Made by a program: the position numbers and the translations under genes. Below, one piece after another: positions 35,619-43,587 of a stretch of 64,000 nucleotides of DNA (positions are counted from its first letter, which is position 1; each line of letters opens with the position of its first letter). A model generated the notes under the pieces. The model saw only the letters and a list, made by a program, of their open reading frames with translations, was not told the origin of the DNA and did not search any database. Source of the stretch: Betaproteobacteria bacterium (GTDB taxonomy: Bacteria > Pseudomonadota > Gammaproteobacteria > Burkholderiales > SG8-39); the NCBI GenBank assembly GCA_016195915.1, contig JACPYS010000011.1, positions 1 through 64,000 of the forward strand, in the 5' to 3' direction.

Positions 35619-36812
35619 TTACAACGGGTTGTGCAGCACCGTCCAGTGGCCGCCCTTCGCCTGAACGAACAGGTAGGGCTTATCGGCCTCGCGGTCGTCG
35701 GTGCGCTTGGTCTCGCCCATCAGGCCCTTGGTGATTTTGAGCTTCGCCAGGCCGTCACGAATTTTGCGGCGGTCCGCCTGCACGTCCTTCGGGTTGCCCG
35801 AGATCTTTTCGGACTCCATCACCTGCTTCAGGATGAACATGTTCTCCCAGGCGGCCATGCTGTGCAGGTCGGCGGCGCCCTTGAACTTCGCGGTCGCGTC
35901 GGAAGCAGCCTTGCCTTCCTTGGTCACCGGTGCGAAGGAAGTCGGGATGATCATGCCCTCGGCCTGCTTTGCGCAGCCCTGCATGGTCTCGAAGGTGGAG
36001 GTGCTGGTGAGGCCGACCAGCAGTTTGGGCTTCACGCCCTGGCGCTGCATCTCCTTGAGCACGCCGCAGGTGGAGAACGGGTGGGCCGAAATCGCGACGA
36101 TGTCGGCGTTCGCCTTCTTCATCTCGCGCACCTGGGTCGCGAAGTTGGTGTCGGCGAGCAGCCACTTGGTCTCGCCCGCGATCGCGTACCCGTTGGTCGC
36201 CGCGCGGTCCTTCATCACCGCGTACCAGGTGGCGCGCGAGTGGGCGAAGTCCTCCTCGACTCCCCCGAACACGGTCTTCATTTCCGGGTGCTTGGTCTTC
36301 AGCCAGTAAAACAGCGAGGAATACATCGTCACTTCATTGGGCACGTTGCGGAATGCCCACTCCGAGATCTTCGCCAGGCCCACCTTGATCGCCACGTCGG
36401 TGAACACCGGCATCTGCAGTCCCGAATCGCTCTTGTCGTCGACCTTCTTCTGCAGGATGCCGAACAGCGGTTCGGCGACGTTAGAGCAGGTCGGGCCGAT
36501 CGCCACGACCGCGTCGGTGCCTGCGATGCGGCGGATGACCGAGATGCCTTCCTCCGCGGTGCAGCGATCGTCCAGGAATTCGACTGCGAACTTCCCCTTC
36601 GAGCCGTCGGCCAGCTTCACGCCGCCTGCCTTGTTGATCTGGTCGGCGGCGGCGAGCAACGCCGCCTCGCTGTTGATGCCGAACCCACGCACCACGCCGG
36701 ACTTGGCGCCGAATCCGGCAATCTTGATGGTCTTGTCCTGCGCAAACGCGCCGGGTGAGGTGAAAGCGGTCGCCGCAAAAGCTGCCGCGACCGCGAGTGC
36801 GATCTTGTTCAT
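35619..36812 (-). CDS. livK: Periplasmic branched-chain amino acid-type binding protein
   Basis: A 397-residue precursor. The signal peptide (1-24) ends GAFA-Q; the mature part is a type I periplasmic binding protein, beginning TIKIAGFGAKSGVVRGFG, with INSEAALLAAADQINKAGG and VVAIGPTCSN. The ligand could be a leucine-type amino acid or an aromatic or other small acid, since LivK-like proteins in this phylum vary widely. It is the only binding protein in a locus with two permease pairs. It is divergent from an acyl-CoA synthetase gene across 72 bases. Confidence 0.87.
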   Translation of the reverse strand: MNKIALAVAAAFAATAFTSPGAFAQDKTIKIAGFGAKSGVVRGFGINSEAALLAAADQINKAGGVKLADGSKGKFAVEFLDDRCTAEEGISVIRRIAGTDAVVAIGPTCSNVAEPLFGILQKKVDDKSDSGLQMPVFTDVAIKVGLAKISEWAFRNVPNEVTMYSSLFYWLKTKHPEMKTVFGGVEEDFAHSRATWYAVMKDRAATNGYAIAGETKWLLADTNFATQVREMKKANADIVAISAHPFSTCGVLKEMQRQGVKPKLLVGLTSTSTFETMQGCAKQAEGMIIPTSFAPVTKEGKAASDATAKFKGAADLHSMAAWENMFILKQVMESEKISGNPKDVQADRRKIRDGLAKLKITKGLMGETKRTDDREADKPYLFVQAKGGHWTVLHNPL

Positions 36813-36884
36813 AGGGGTCTCCTCCTGTTATATGGACGTCTGGTAGATTGACGTTGCCGTGTCAGTGTAAAGGAGGAGGGGGGA

Positions 36885-38567
36885 ATGGCAAAGGCCGAAA
36901 AGAAGAAAGTCCGAATTGTTGCAGCGCGGAAAGAACCAAGAACGCCACGCAATCTCTGGGCAAGCCTCAAGCCGGGTCGCGCGAACTTCGCGCCGCTCAG
37001 TCCCGTCAGTTTCCTGCCGCGCGCGGCGGAGATCCACCCGGAGCGGGTGGCGGTGGTCCATGGCAAACAGCGGATCACGTATGCGGGGTTCTACGAGCGG
37101 GCGCGGCGTCTCGCCTCGGCGTTGGCCAAACGCGGCGTAAAGAAGGGGGATGTGGTTTCGGCGATGCTGCCGAACGTGCCCGCGATGCTCGATGCGCACT
37201 ACGGCGTGCCGATGGCGGGTGCAGTACTGAATACCATCAACACGCGGCTCGATGCCGACACCATCGCCTACATCCTCGAGCATGCCGAGGCGAAGGTGAT
37301 GATCACCGACCGGGTGTACGCGAACGTGGTCGGCCCGGCGCTCGCCAAGATCAAACGCAAGATCCTCGTCGTCGATGTCGACGATCCGCTGTATACCGGG
37401 CCGGGCGAGCGGCTGGGCGAAACGGAATACGAAGTATTCCTGAAAACCGGCGACCCGCAGTTTGCCTGGAAGCTGCCGGCGAACGAATCCGGCCCGATCG
37501 CTTTGAACTACACCTCCGGCACCACCGGCCTTCCGAAGGGGGTGGTCTATCACCATCGCGGCACGTTTCTCGAGTCGATGGGCAACATCACCGCCTGGCC
37601 GATGCCCGCGAAGCCGGTCTACCTCTGGACGCTGCCGATGTTCCACTGCAACGGCTGGTGCTACCCGTGGTCGGTGGTGGCGATGTGCGGCACCCATGTC
37701 TGTCTGCGCGCCGTGGACCCGGCGCTGATTTTCCCGATGATCGTAGAGCATGGCGTGACCCACATGTGCGGAGCGCCTACGGTGCTGTCGATGCTGATCT
37801 CCGCGCCGGCGGAGCAGCGGCGGAAGTTTGCGCATCCCGTGCACATCATGACCGGCGGCTCGCCGCCGCCTGCGAAAGTCATCCAGGCGATGGAGGAGTT
37901 GGGTTTTCAGGTGCTACACATCTATGGAATGACCGAGCTGCAGGGACCTTCGACCTCGTGCGAACCGCAGGAGAACTGGGCTTCGCTGTCGATGGGAGAT
38001 CGCTGCGTGGAGATGGCGAAGCAGGGCGTGCGCTATCAGGTGGTGGAGGGGCACATCGTCGGCGATCCGAAGACCTGTAAGCCGGTGCCGCAGGATGGCA
38101 AGACGATGGGCGAGATCTTGATTCAGGGCAATACGGTGATGCTCGGGTATTTGAAGGATCGGAAGTCGACGCGGGAAGTTTTTCAGGGTGGCTGGATGCA
38201 CACCGGGGATCTGGCGGTGTGGCATCCGAGCAATTACATCGAGATCAAGGATCGCAAGAAGGACATCATCATTTCAGGTGGGGAAAACATTTCGTCGGTG
38301 GAGGTGGAGATTGCCTTGTACAAGCATCCGGCGACATTGCTGGCTGCGGTGGTGTCGAAGCCGGATGAGAAGTGGGGCGAGACGCCTTGCGCGTTTGTGC
38401 AGTTGAAGGAGGGGGTGGCGGCTACCGAGGCGGAGTACATCGAGTGGTGCCGGAACAATTTGGCGCGGTTCAAGGTGCCGAAGAAGGTGGTGTTCGGGGT
38501 GATTCCTACGACGGCGACGGGGAAGGTGCAGAAGTATGTGTTGAGGGAGAGGGCGCGGGGGGTGTAG
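36885..38567 (+). CDS. AMP-forming acyl-CoA synthetase
   Basis: A 560-residue ANL-superfamily ligase. The P-loop-like [12 protein letters not shown] lies at 209-220, followed by [27 protein letters not shown], the hinge [31 protein letters not shown] and the catalytic Lys in [10 protein letters not shown]. The pattern resembles medium/short-chain and aromatic acid ligases. A Lys-rich 20-residue N-terminal extension is unusual. GGAGGAGG precedes the ATG. The final 170 or so codons use G/T-ending codons much more than the start, which marks the border with the AT-richer region that follows. Confidence 0.9.
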   Translation: [560 protein letters not shown]

Positions 38568-38624
38568 AGGGATCAGGGAAAGGTTTGAGACTTTTATTCG
38601 TGCCCCTTTCGCTCGGCGAAGCCC

Positions 38625-40346
38625 ATGACATCTGAGTCATGCGTTTGGATATTCTGTTTCGTACCTGTTAGTACCGGGCCAGCATCCAAGATATTCGGAT
38701 TTTCGGAGTTTCTCCCCGCGTTGGCCCTTCTAGTCGTCATCTATACCATTGCCGATGCTAGATACAAGTTTCGAATTGCAGTTACACCTGGCGCACTCTA
38801 CGTTGCGACGTTCGTCGTACTCGCAATAGTTGGCCTGCAGACGTTGTTAACTGAGATATGGATCGTCGAAGGCTGGTGGGTTCCAAAGACGCAAGGCATT
38901 ACGCGTGCCACATGGCAGGGCGTGTTTGGACTCCTATTCCTTGGCACATTCTTGACATGGATGTACTACGCGTTTATCCGACCACCAATTTTCGGTCGAC
39001 GTAACGCCCGCCGATTCGCACGAGAGCTTTACAGATACATCCTTCGAGGCAACGACGACGAGCTCAAGATCATCGCAAACGAGTTGGCTAGGTCTGCGAA
39101 GTCATTGATCGCGTACGCCAGGCGGTTGCCACCCCGCTTTGCCGAGGATGCAGGGGCAAGAAAAGGGGTCAAAAGAAGCGCGGAGGTTGAAGACTATGCG
39201 CACGACATCCTATTGCTCATTGCCAATCGCAAACTCTGTCGACAAATCGTCGCAACATCGCCGGTTACCGCTCAAGCGCTATTTGAGGAGATGACAAATA
39301 TCGGCAAATTCGACATACCGATCGGACAATTCGCGCGAAACATATCTAGCGAAGCGATCGCGCAGAAGGGGTCGTTTCTGTACGACGAAGCTGAAGGGTA
39401 CTCATCGGGATTGCTAGGCTATCTCAAACCGGTGAGTCACGCAGTTTATGGCAATTTCGCGCTTGTGGAGACACTCGCGAGCAACGTTGCTTCGCCGCTT
39501 GACATCCACTTTGAGGAGCAGTGGGCATGGGACGCCAAACAATGGGAGGCCTATTGTCGTGCAACCCTGATTACACTTACCAATTGCTTGGAGAGAGGTT
39601 GTGGATCGCCGAATTCTTATGCTCTGAACCGGGCAATGCATGGCATCGAGAGCGCTTACCGTGATTTGCACAGACTCAATGATTCTCCAGATGCTTATGG
39701 CACGGACATCTATGATCGGCTTCGCGTGGCTGCCGATTTTGTGAAGAGCGCAATCGACCTAATCGATAAGCAGACCAATCCGCCCCCGCCTCTATGCCGC
39801 GTTCGTGAGGGGACGTACCCAAAGAACATCTATGATCATCTGGCCCTTCTGATATTTGACTTGTGCTTCGCCGCCTCAACCGTAAAGTCACCGCCAGATC
39901 TCTGTTGGACGATCCACCACAATATCGTTTGGAGCACCATTTTTAGCAGAATCGGCAGCGATGGCGCAGCGTGGAAGATAGTGCGCTTGAAGGTGCGCCG
40001 TCTTCTGTACGACGAGATTGCAAAGCTTACCGAGTTCCCGAATTTCAAGGGGTCGAGAATCCTTGGCTTCTGTTTGAATGTGCTCGGCATGAATACGGGC
40101 CGTAATAAGCAGAACTACGGGACGGACGCGTACGCGCTTGCGAAGGCAATCCATTCTTGGACGCGAAAGCACTATCTTTCCATTCGACAGGAGAACCCTG
40201 ATGTTGCTCGGTCTGTGCTAATAGGAAGCCTCAGCTTCGACGAGGCCAGCAACCGGCTGGTTAAGACATATTTCAAAGGACTGAACCGGGAAGCACCTAG
40301 GACTTATTTAGAGTTGGATCTGCCCGGCCGCCTACCCCCAGAGTGA
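38625..40346 (+). CDS. Membrane protein of unknown family, AT-rich
   Basis: A 573-residue protein that I do not recognise. Three hydrophobic segments lie at about residues 28-44, 57-81 and 97-117; the remaining 450 residues look cytoplasmic and mostly helical, with NDDELKIIANELARSAKSL and aromatic-rich patches (NIYDHLALLIFDLCFAAS). No catalytic motif is obvious. Composition is near 50% GC by counting sample lines, against about 65% around it, and codon use is unlike neighbouring genes, both signs of transfer. The ATG has no clear Shine-Dalgarno sequence. The 160 bases after it are equally AT-rich and hold no recognisable gene. Confidence 0.7.
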   Translation: MTSESCVWIFCFVPVSTGPASKIFGFSEFLPALALLVVIYTIADARYKFRIAVTPGALYVATFVVLAIVGLQTLLTEIWIVEGWWVPKTQGITRATWQGVFGLLFLGTFLTWMYYAFIRPPIFGRRNARRFARELYRYILRGNDDELKIIANELARSAKSLIAYARRLPPRFAEDAGARKGVKRSAEVEDYAHDILLLIANRKLCRQIVATSPVTAQALFEEMTNIGKFDIPIGQFARNISSEAIAQKGSFLYDEAEGYSSGLLGYLKPVSHAVYGNFALVETLASNVASPLDIHFEEQWAWDAKQWEAYCRATLITLTNCLERGCGSPNSYALNRAMHGIESAYRDLHRLNDSPDAYGTDIYDRLRVAADFVKSAIDLIDKQTNPPPPLCRVREGTYPKNIYDHLALLIFDLCFAASTVKSPPDLCWTIHHNIVWSTIFSRIGSDGAAWKIVRLKVRRLLYDEIAKLTEFPNFKGSRILGFCLNVLGMNTGRNKQNYGTDAYALAKAIHSWTRKHYLSIRQENPDVARSVLIGSLSFDEASNRLVKTYFKGLNREAPRTYLELDLPGRLPPE

Positions 40347-40507
40347 AGCAACTCGATGTTAAACGTAGAGGATTTCCGCTGGTTGAGACGATCCGACGAA
40401 ACAACCAACCGCTCGCCAATCGCGTTTCTGACGGCAAAGCATGGGCGCTATCGGATTTGGTGGAAAGGAACAGGTGATTTGCACAAAGACTGAAGTAACT
40501 GAAACGG

Positions 40508-42070
40508 ATGACTGAATCCTGGCTGCCCGGTTTGTCCTCCCGCATGACGCCGACGCAAATCGAAGCCTGCATCGGCCAGTGTCCGGCCCTGCGCGTCCAA
40601 CCGTCTTATCCGGGCGCCTGCGTGGCGCCGCATTGGGGGTTGCTCGGCGAGTCAGCGGCGGCGTTACCGCCACCGGTGCGCAAGCGAATCACCCGGGTCG
40701 TGAACCTCCTCGACGCCGGCGACATCGAGCGCGCCGAGAAGACCATCCTTCGGCTCACGCCAGATGCGGTCATCCCGATCGGCGACCGCATGATCCGAGC
40801 AATCAAGCTCAAGGGAATCAGTCCCCGGCTGAGCACGATCAAGCGCGGCGAGGCACGCCACGTGCGCCTGCCGGGCCGCGGCGACATTCCGATCCTGGTG
40901 CCCTACCTGACGCCGGCAGGCACGGTTCGCGAAATCCCCTACGACGTCGGTGAGCCCTACGGCGCCAAGCGCTTCCGCAGCGTCGCGAACGAGATTGCCA
41001 TTACTCGGATCGCGGCCCGCGATGGCTGCCAGGTGCTGGTACCGCTGGGGTTCGGCATCTACCGGGATGCAGATCTGCGCTTCAAGGGCGAGCCTGCCGC
41101 GTTCTCGATCTGGGGACTCGAACATTCCGATGACGAGCGCTTCGACGCGCAGTGGCGGCAGCGCTTTGCGCGCGACAGCGACGACCTGCGGGAACTGGCG
41201 GCACGTGATCGGGTCGGCTACCGGAGCCGCTTCGAGGTTGCCTTCGGGTGGGTTCGTGATCACCTGGAAGCGATCCTCGCCGCGGCCGCGCGCTACCATC
41301 GCGCCGGCCTGGTTCACCACGAGCCGCAATTCGACAACCACGGGTTTTACGGAGACACGCCGACCGTGATGGACTGGGAGGAAGCGGCGCACTGCAGCCG
41401 GCTTACGCGGGCGCAATTCGTCGAGAGCGTCCTCATCGATGTGTTCAAGCTGATCTGCTACTGCTGTGCCTACGAGTGGGAATTCGCGAATCTGGCGGAG
41501 CAGATGAGCGCTGGTCGCGAGCCCGAGCTGTCGCCGCACAACTGGTTCACGGCATACTTCGGAACGCTGAACTCTGCGACGACGGCTCGGCTCGGGGCGC
41601 TGCTGCCGCTGCGTCTGGGCGAATCTGAGGGGCGCAGTGCGTTCCGCGAGGCGATGCTGCCGCTGGTGGAGGAACACTGCAACGATCTCGCGTTCGGCGG
41701 CGGCGTCGACTGGGACGATGTCGCACGGCCATTTAGCTCCGGTTTTTCCGCCGATGCGCCGGCATGGCAACCCGACGCCTCGACCACCTTCGATCTCCGG
41801 CTGTACGTACGCAAGGGTGCGCGGGGATTGCCGGGCAGCGACCGGATCGTTCATCCCTCAGAGCCGATTCGCGAGGCCGAGCAAACGCTATACGACGGAC
41901 GATTCAGCGAGGCGCGGGATCGCTACGAACGGATTCTTGCGCAGGAGCCCGCAGCAAGTCCGCATCAAGCCTACCTGCACCACAACCTCGCGTCGCTGTG
42001 CTTCGCGCTACGCGAGGACGCTGCGGCCAAGGCATGGTTCGACCGGGCCTACCCGCAAGGCCCCGCATAA
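40508..42070 (+). CDS. Kinase-fold-like protein with TPR-like C-terminus
   Basis: A 520-residue soluble protein of no named family that I know. Residues 262-290 read YHRAGLVHHEPQFDN then TVMDWEEA: the spacing of His, Asn277 and Asp289 resembles the catalytic and metal-binding loops of aminoglycoside-phosphotransferase-like kinases. FRSVANEIAITRIAARDGC (156-174) could be the helix that positions the Lys/Glu pair. Residues about 460-515 (AEQTLYDGRFSEARDRYERI, then HHNLASLCFALREDAAAKAW) are one or two TPR-like repeats. GC content is normal for the genome. A kinase call is inference. Confidence 0.65.
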   Translation: MTESWLPGLSSRMTPTQIEACIGQCPALRVQPSYPGACVAPHWGLLGESAAALPPPVRKRITRVVNLLDAGDIERAEKTILRLTPDAVIPIGDRMIRAIKLKGISPRLSTIKRGEARHVRLPGRGDIPILVPYLTPAGTVREIPYDVGEPYGAKRFRSVANEIAITRIAARDGCQVLVPLGFGIYRDADLRFKGEPAAFSIWGLEHSDDERFDAQWRQRFARDSDDLRELAARDRVGYRSRFEVAFGWVRDHLEAILAAAARYHRAGLVHHEPQFDNHGFYGDTPTVMDWEEAAHCSRLTRAQFVESVLIDVFKLICYCCAYEWEFANLAEQMSAGREPELSPHNWFTAYFGTLNSATTARLGALLPLRLGESEGRSAFREAMLPLVEEHCNDLAFGGGVDWDDVARPFSSGFSADAPAWQPDASTTFDLRLYVRKGARGLPGSDRIVHPSEPIREAEQTLYDGRFSEARDRYERILAQEPAASPHQAYLHHNLASLCFALREDAAAKAWFDRAYPQGPA

Positions 42071-42115
42071 TCGCTGAGGCGGACACCGGAACGGAGCGCC
42101 CTCCACAAATCGCCT

Positions 42116-42137
42116 TTACACCTGTAACAGCTATAAT
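42116..42137 (+). promoter_or_regulatory. Promoter and operator of the second toxin-antitoxin pair
   Basis: TTACA-CC-TGTAA (42116-42127) is a perfect short palindrome and a perfect TATAAT follows at 42132-42137, 47 bases before the antitoxin ATG. As at 6.5 kb, the palindrome sits just upstream of the -10, fitting antitoxin autorepression. Confidence 0.45.
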
Positions 42138-42184
42138 ATCCTCTTCGATCCGCGTCGAGTAAGACCTATCCGTCAGGAACCACA

Positions 42185-42484
42185 ATGAAAACAATGACAT
42201 CGCTTGAAGCCCAAAACCGCTTCGGCGAGCTTATCGACACCTCGCAACGTGAACCCGTCCTGATAACACGCCGGGGGCGGCCCGTGTCGATCGTGATTTC
42301 CCCGGGCGGGGATACCCGATCCGCGTTCCTGCATTTCATGAAAGTGGTTCGGGAACTGAGCCCGCTGAGCGGCAAGGCGGCCGCCGAGGCAGTGCACGAA
42401 TTTGCCGTGAATACCGGCAACCAGGCCGCGCAAGACGGCTTGACCGAGGACAAGATCACCGCGCTCGTGCATGCCAACCGCTGA
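42185..42484 (+). CDS. Phd/YefM-type antitoxin
   Basis: A 99-residue antitoxin: SLEAQNRFGELIDTSQREPV and LITRRGRPVSIVISP form the Phd/YefM fold (1-45), and the acidic helical tail (about 50-99) should cover the toxin. It overlaps the following PIN gene by 14 bases, which fixes the pair as one operon. Confidence 0.85.
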   Translation: MKTMTSLEAQNRFGELIDTSQREPVLITRRGRPVSIVISPGGDTRSAFLHFMKVVRELSPLSGKAAAEAVHEFAVNTGNQAAQDGLTEDKITALVHANR

Positions 42485-42887
42485 GCGAGCCCGTATCGTC
42501 GTCGATACGAATGTGCTCATCAGCGCAGCCTTGCTCCCGCAATCGGCATCGGCCCGGACACTGGCCCGGGCGGTGGAAGAATTTCAGCTGATCCAGTCCG
42601 AAGCCACATTGGGCGAACTCATTGACGTGATCATGCGACCGCAGTTTGTCCGCTATCTCGACGAGGAACGGCGATCGCGTTTCCTATTCGTTCTGGCGCA
42701 GGTGTCGAAGTTAATCGGTGTGCAGACCCGGGTGACCGATTGCAGCGACCCGAAGGACAACAAGTTTCTCGAACTGGCGATCGATGGGAATGCACGGCTC
42801 ATCGTTAGCGGAGACTCGCATTTGCACGACATGCACCCGTTTCGCGGTATTGCGATCGTTACTCCGGCAGAACTTCTCGCGCGGTGA
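42471..42887 (+). CDS. PIN-domain toxin (COG1569 type)
   Basis: A 138-residue PIN ribonuclease: IVVDTNVLISAALLP with D12 at the N-terminus, LGELIDVIMRP in the middle, then CSDPKDNKFLELAIDG and LIVSGDSHLHDM supply the other acidic ligands. The pattern is that of the COG1569 putative-toxin PIN family rather than VapC proper. It is paired with the overlapping antitoxin. Confidence 0.87.
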   Translation: MPTAERARIVVDTNVLISAALLPQSASARTLARAVEEFQLIQSEATLGELIDVIMRPQFVRYLDEERRSRFLFVLAQVSKLIGVQTRVTDCSDPKDNKFLELAIDGNARLIVSGDSHLHDMHPFRGIAIVTPAELLAR

Positions 42888-42917
42888 TTGCGCGGTCCCT
42901 GGCTACTCGCTCGCTGC

Positions 42918-42970
42918 ATACTCCGCCGTCAAGACGCGCGCCGGATGCACCATCGGAGGCGGAGTATATT
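42918..42970. repeat. Inverted/direct repeat around the split MqsA-like genes
   Basis: GGCGGAGTATATT occurs at 42958-42970 and again at 43519-43531, where it encodes the last residues and stop of the HTH antitoxin. ATACTCCGCC at 42918-42927 is the reverse complement of its first ten bases, giving an inverted repeat with a 30-base spacer upstream of the antitoxin genes. It could be an operator or a scar of recombination. Confidence 0.5.
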
Positions 42971-43048
42971 TTGTTGTGCCCGAATAACCTGGCCACTGTG
43001 CGAGCCGGACACGATCCAGTGGGTCGAGTTTCGAAACCGGAGGTAAGC

Positions 43049-43285
43049 ATGTCGGCATATAGATGTCGCGTCTGTGGTGGCGAGGCTGCCCGGAATGAGT
43101 TTGTCGATGAAGTGTTGGAAGTCGATGGCCGAAGGGTGCTGGTCGAGCACATCCCGGCGCTCGTCTGCGCGCGCTGCGGCGAAGCGACCTTCATGCGTGA
43201 GACGACCGAACGCATTCGATTGTTAGTCCATGGGCGGGGCCAACCTACCAGGACTGTCCCACTAGAAGTGTTCGAACTTGCATGA
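43049..43285 (+). CDS. YgiT-type zinc-finger protein (MqsA N-terminal-like)
   Basis: A 78-residue protein with two CxxC pairs (YRCRVCGGEA and LVCARCGEATF) flanking a short beta region, matching the zinc domain of MqsA/YgiT antitoxins. The ATG has GGAGGT seven bases before it; upstream in-frame residues show no such pattern. It overlaps the HTH gene as ATGA. In MqsA both domains are one protein; here they are separate. Confidence 0.83.
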   Translation: MSAYRCRVCGGEAARNEFVDEVLEVDGRRVLVEHIPALVCARCGEATFMRETTERIRLLVHGRGQPTRTVPLEVFELA

Positions 43286-43533
43286 ACAAGAAGGCACGCA
43301 GGCTGCGCACGCAGCACCCGGGTGCGTTTCTGGCGGAACTGCTGGGCGAACTGGCTGTTTCGCAGGCAGAGCTTGCCCGTGCGATCGGCGTTTCCGCCAT
43401 GCGGGTGTCGCACATCGTCAAGGGCAAACGCCCCGTGACGGCGGACATGGCTCTGCGCCTGGGGCGCCGCTTCCGTCAATCGCCGCAATTCTGGCTCAAT
43501 CTGCAGGCGCGCTACGAAGGCGGAGTATATTAA
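43282..43533 (+). CDS. HigA-type HTH antitoxin
   Basis: An 83-residue XRE-type HTH protein: HPGAFLAELLGELAVSQAELARAIGV with MRVSHIVKGKRPVTADMALRL is the HigA/VapI pattern, and FWLNLQARYE the usual C-terminus. No higB-like or mqsR-like toxin gene is visible on either side. It is translationally coupled to the zinc-finger gene. Confidence 0.87.
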   Translation: MNKKARRLRTQHPGAFLAELLGELAVSQAELARAIGVSAMRVSHIVKGKRPVTADMALRLGRRFRQSPQFWLNLQARYEGGVY

Positions 43534-43587
43534 TCGGCGCCGGAATCGCCTGGCGAGTTTCAAGCTGCCTGGGAGGGGGCAAACAAC

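Noticed and set aside
36813-36884. TATAAC on the minus strand as the livK -10
   Set aside because: It sits within the ribosome-binding region, 14 bases before the start codon, too close to serve with the Shine-Dalgarno sequence there.
42784-42987. 67-codon frame before the zinc-finger gene as a missing toxin
   Set aside because: It lies mostly inside the PIN gene in another frame and shows no MqsR, HigB or DUF4258 pattern.
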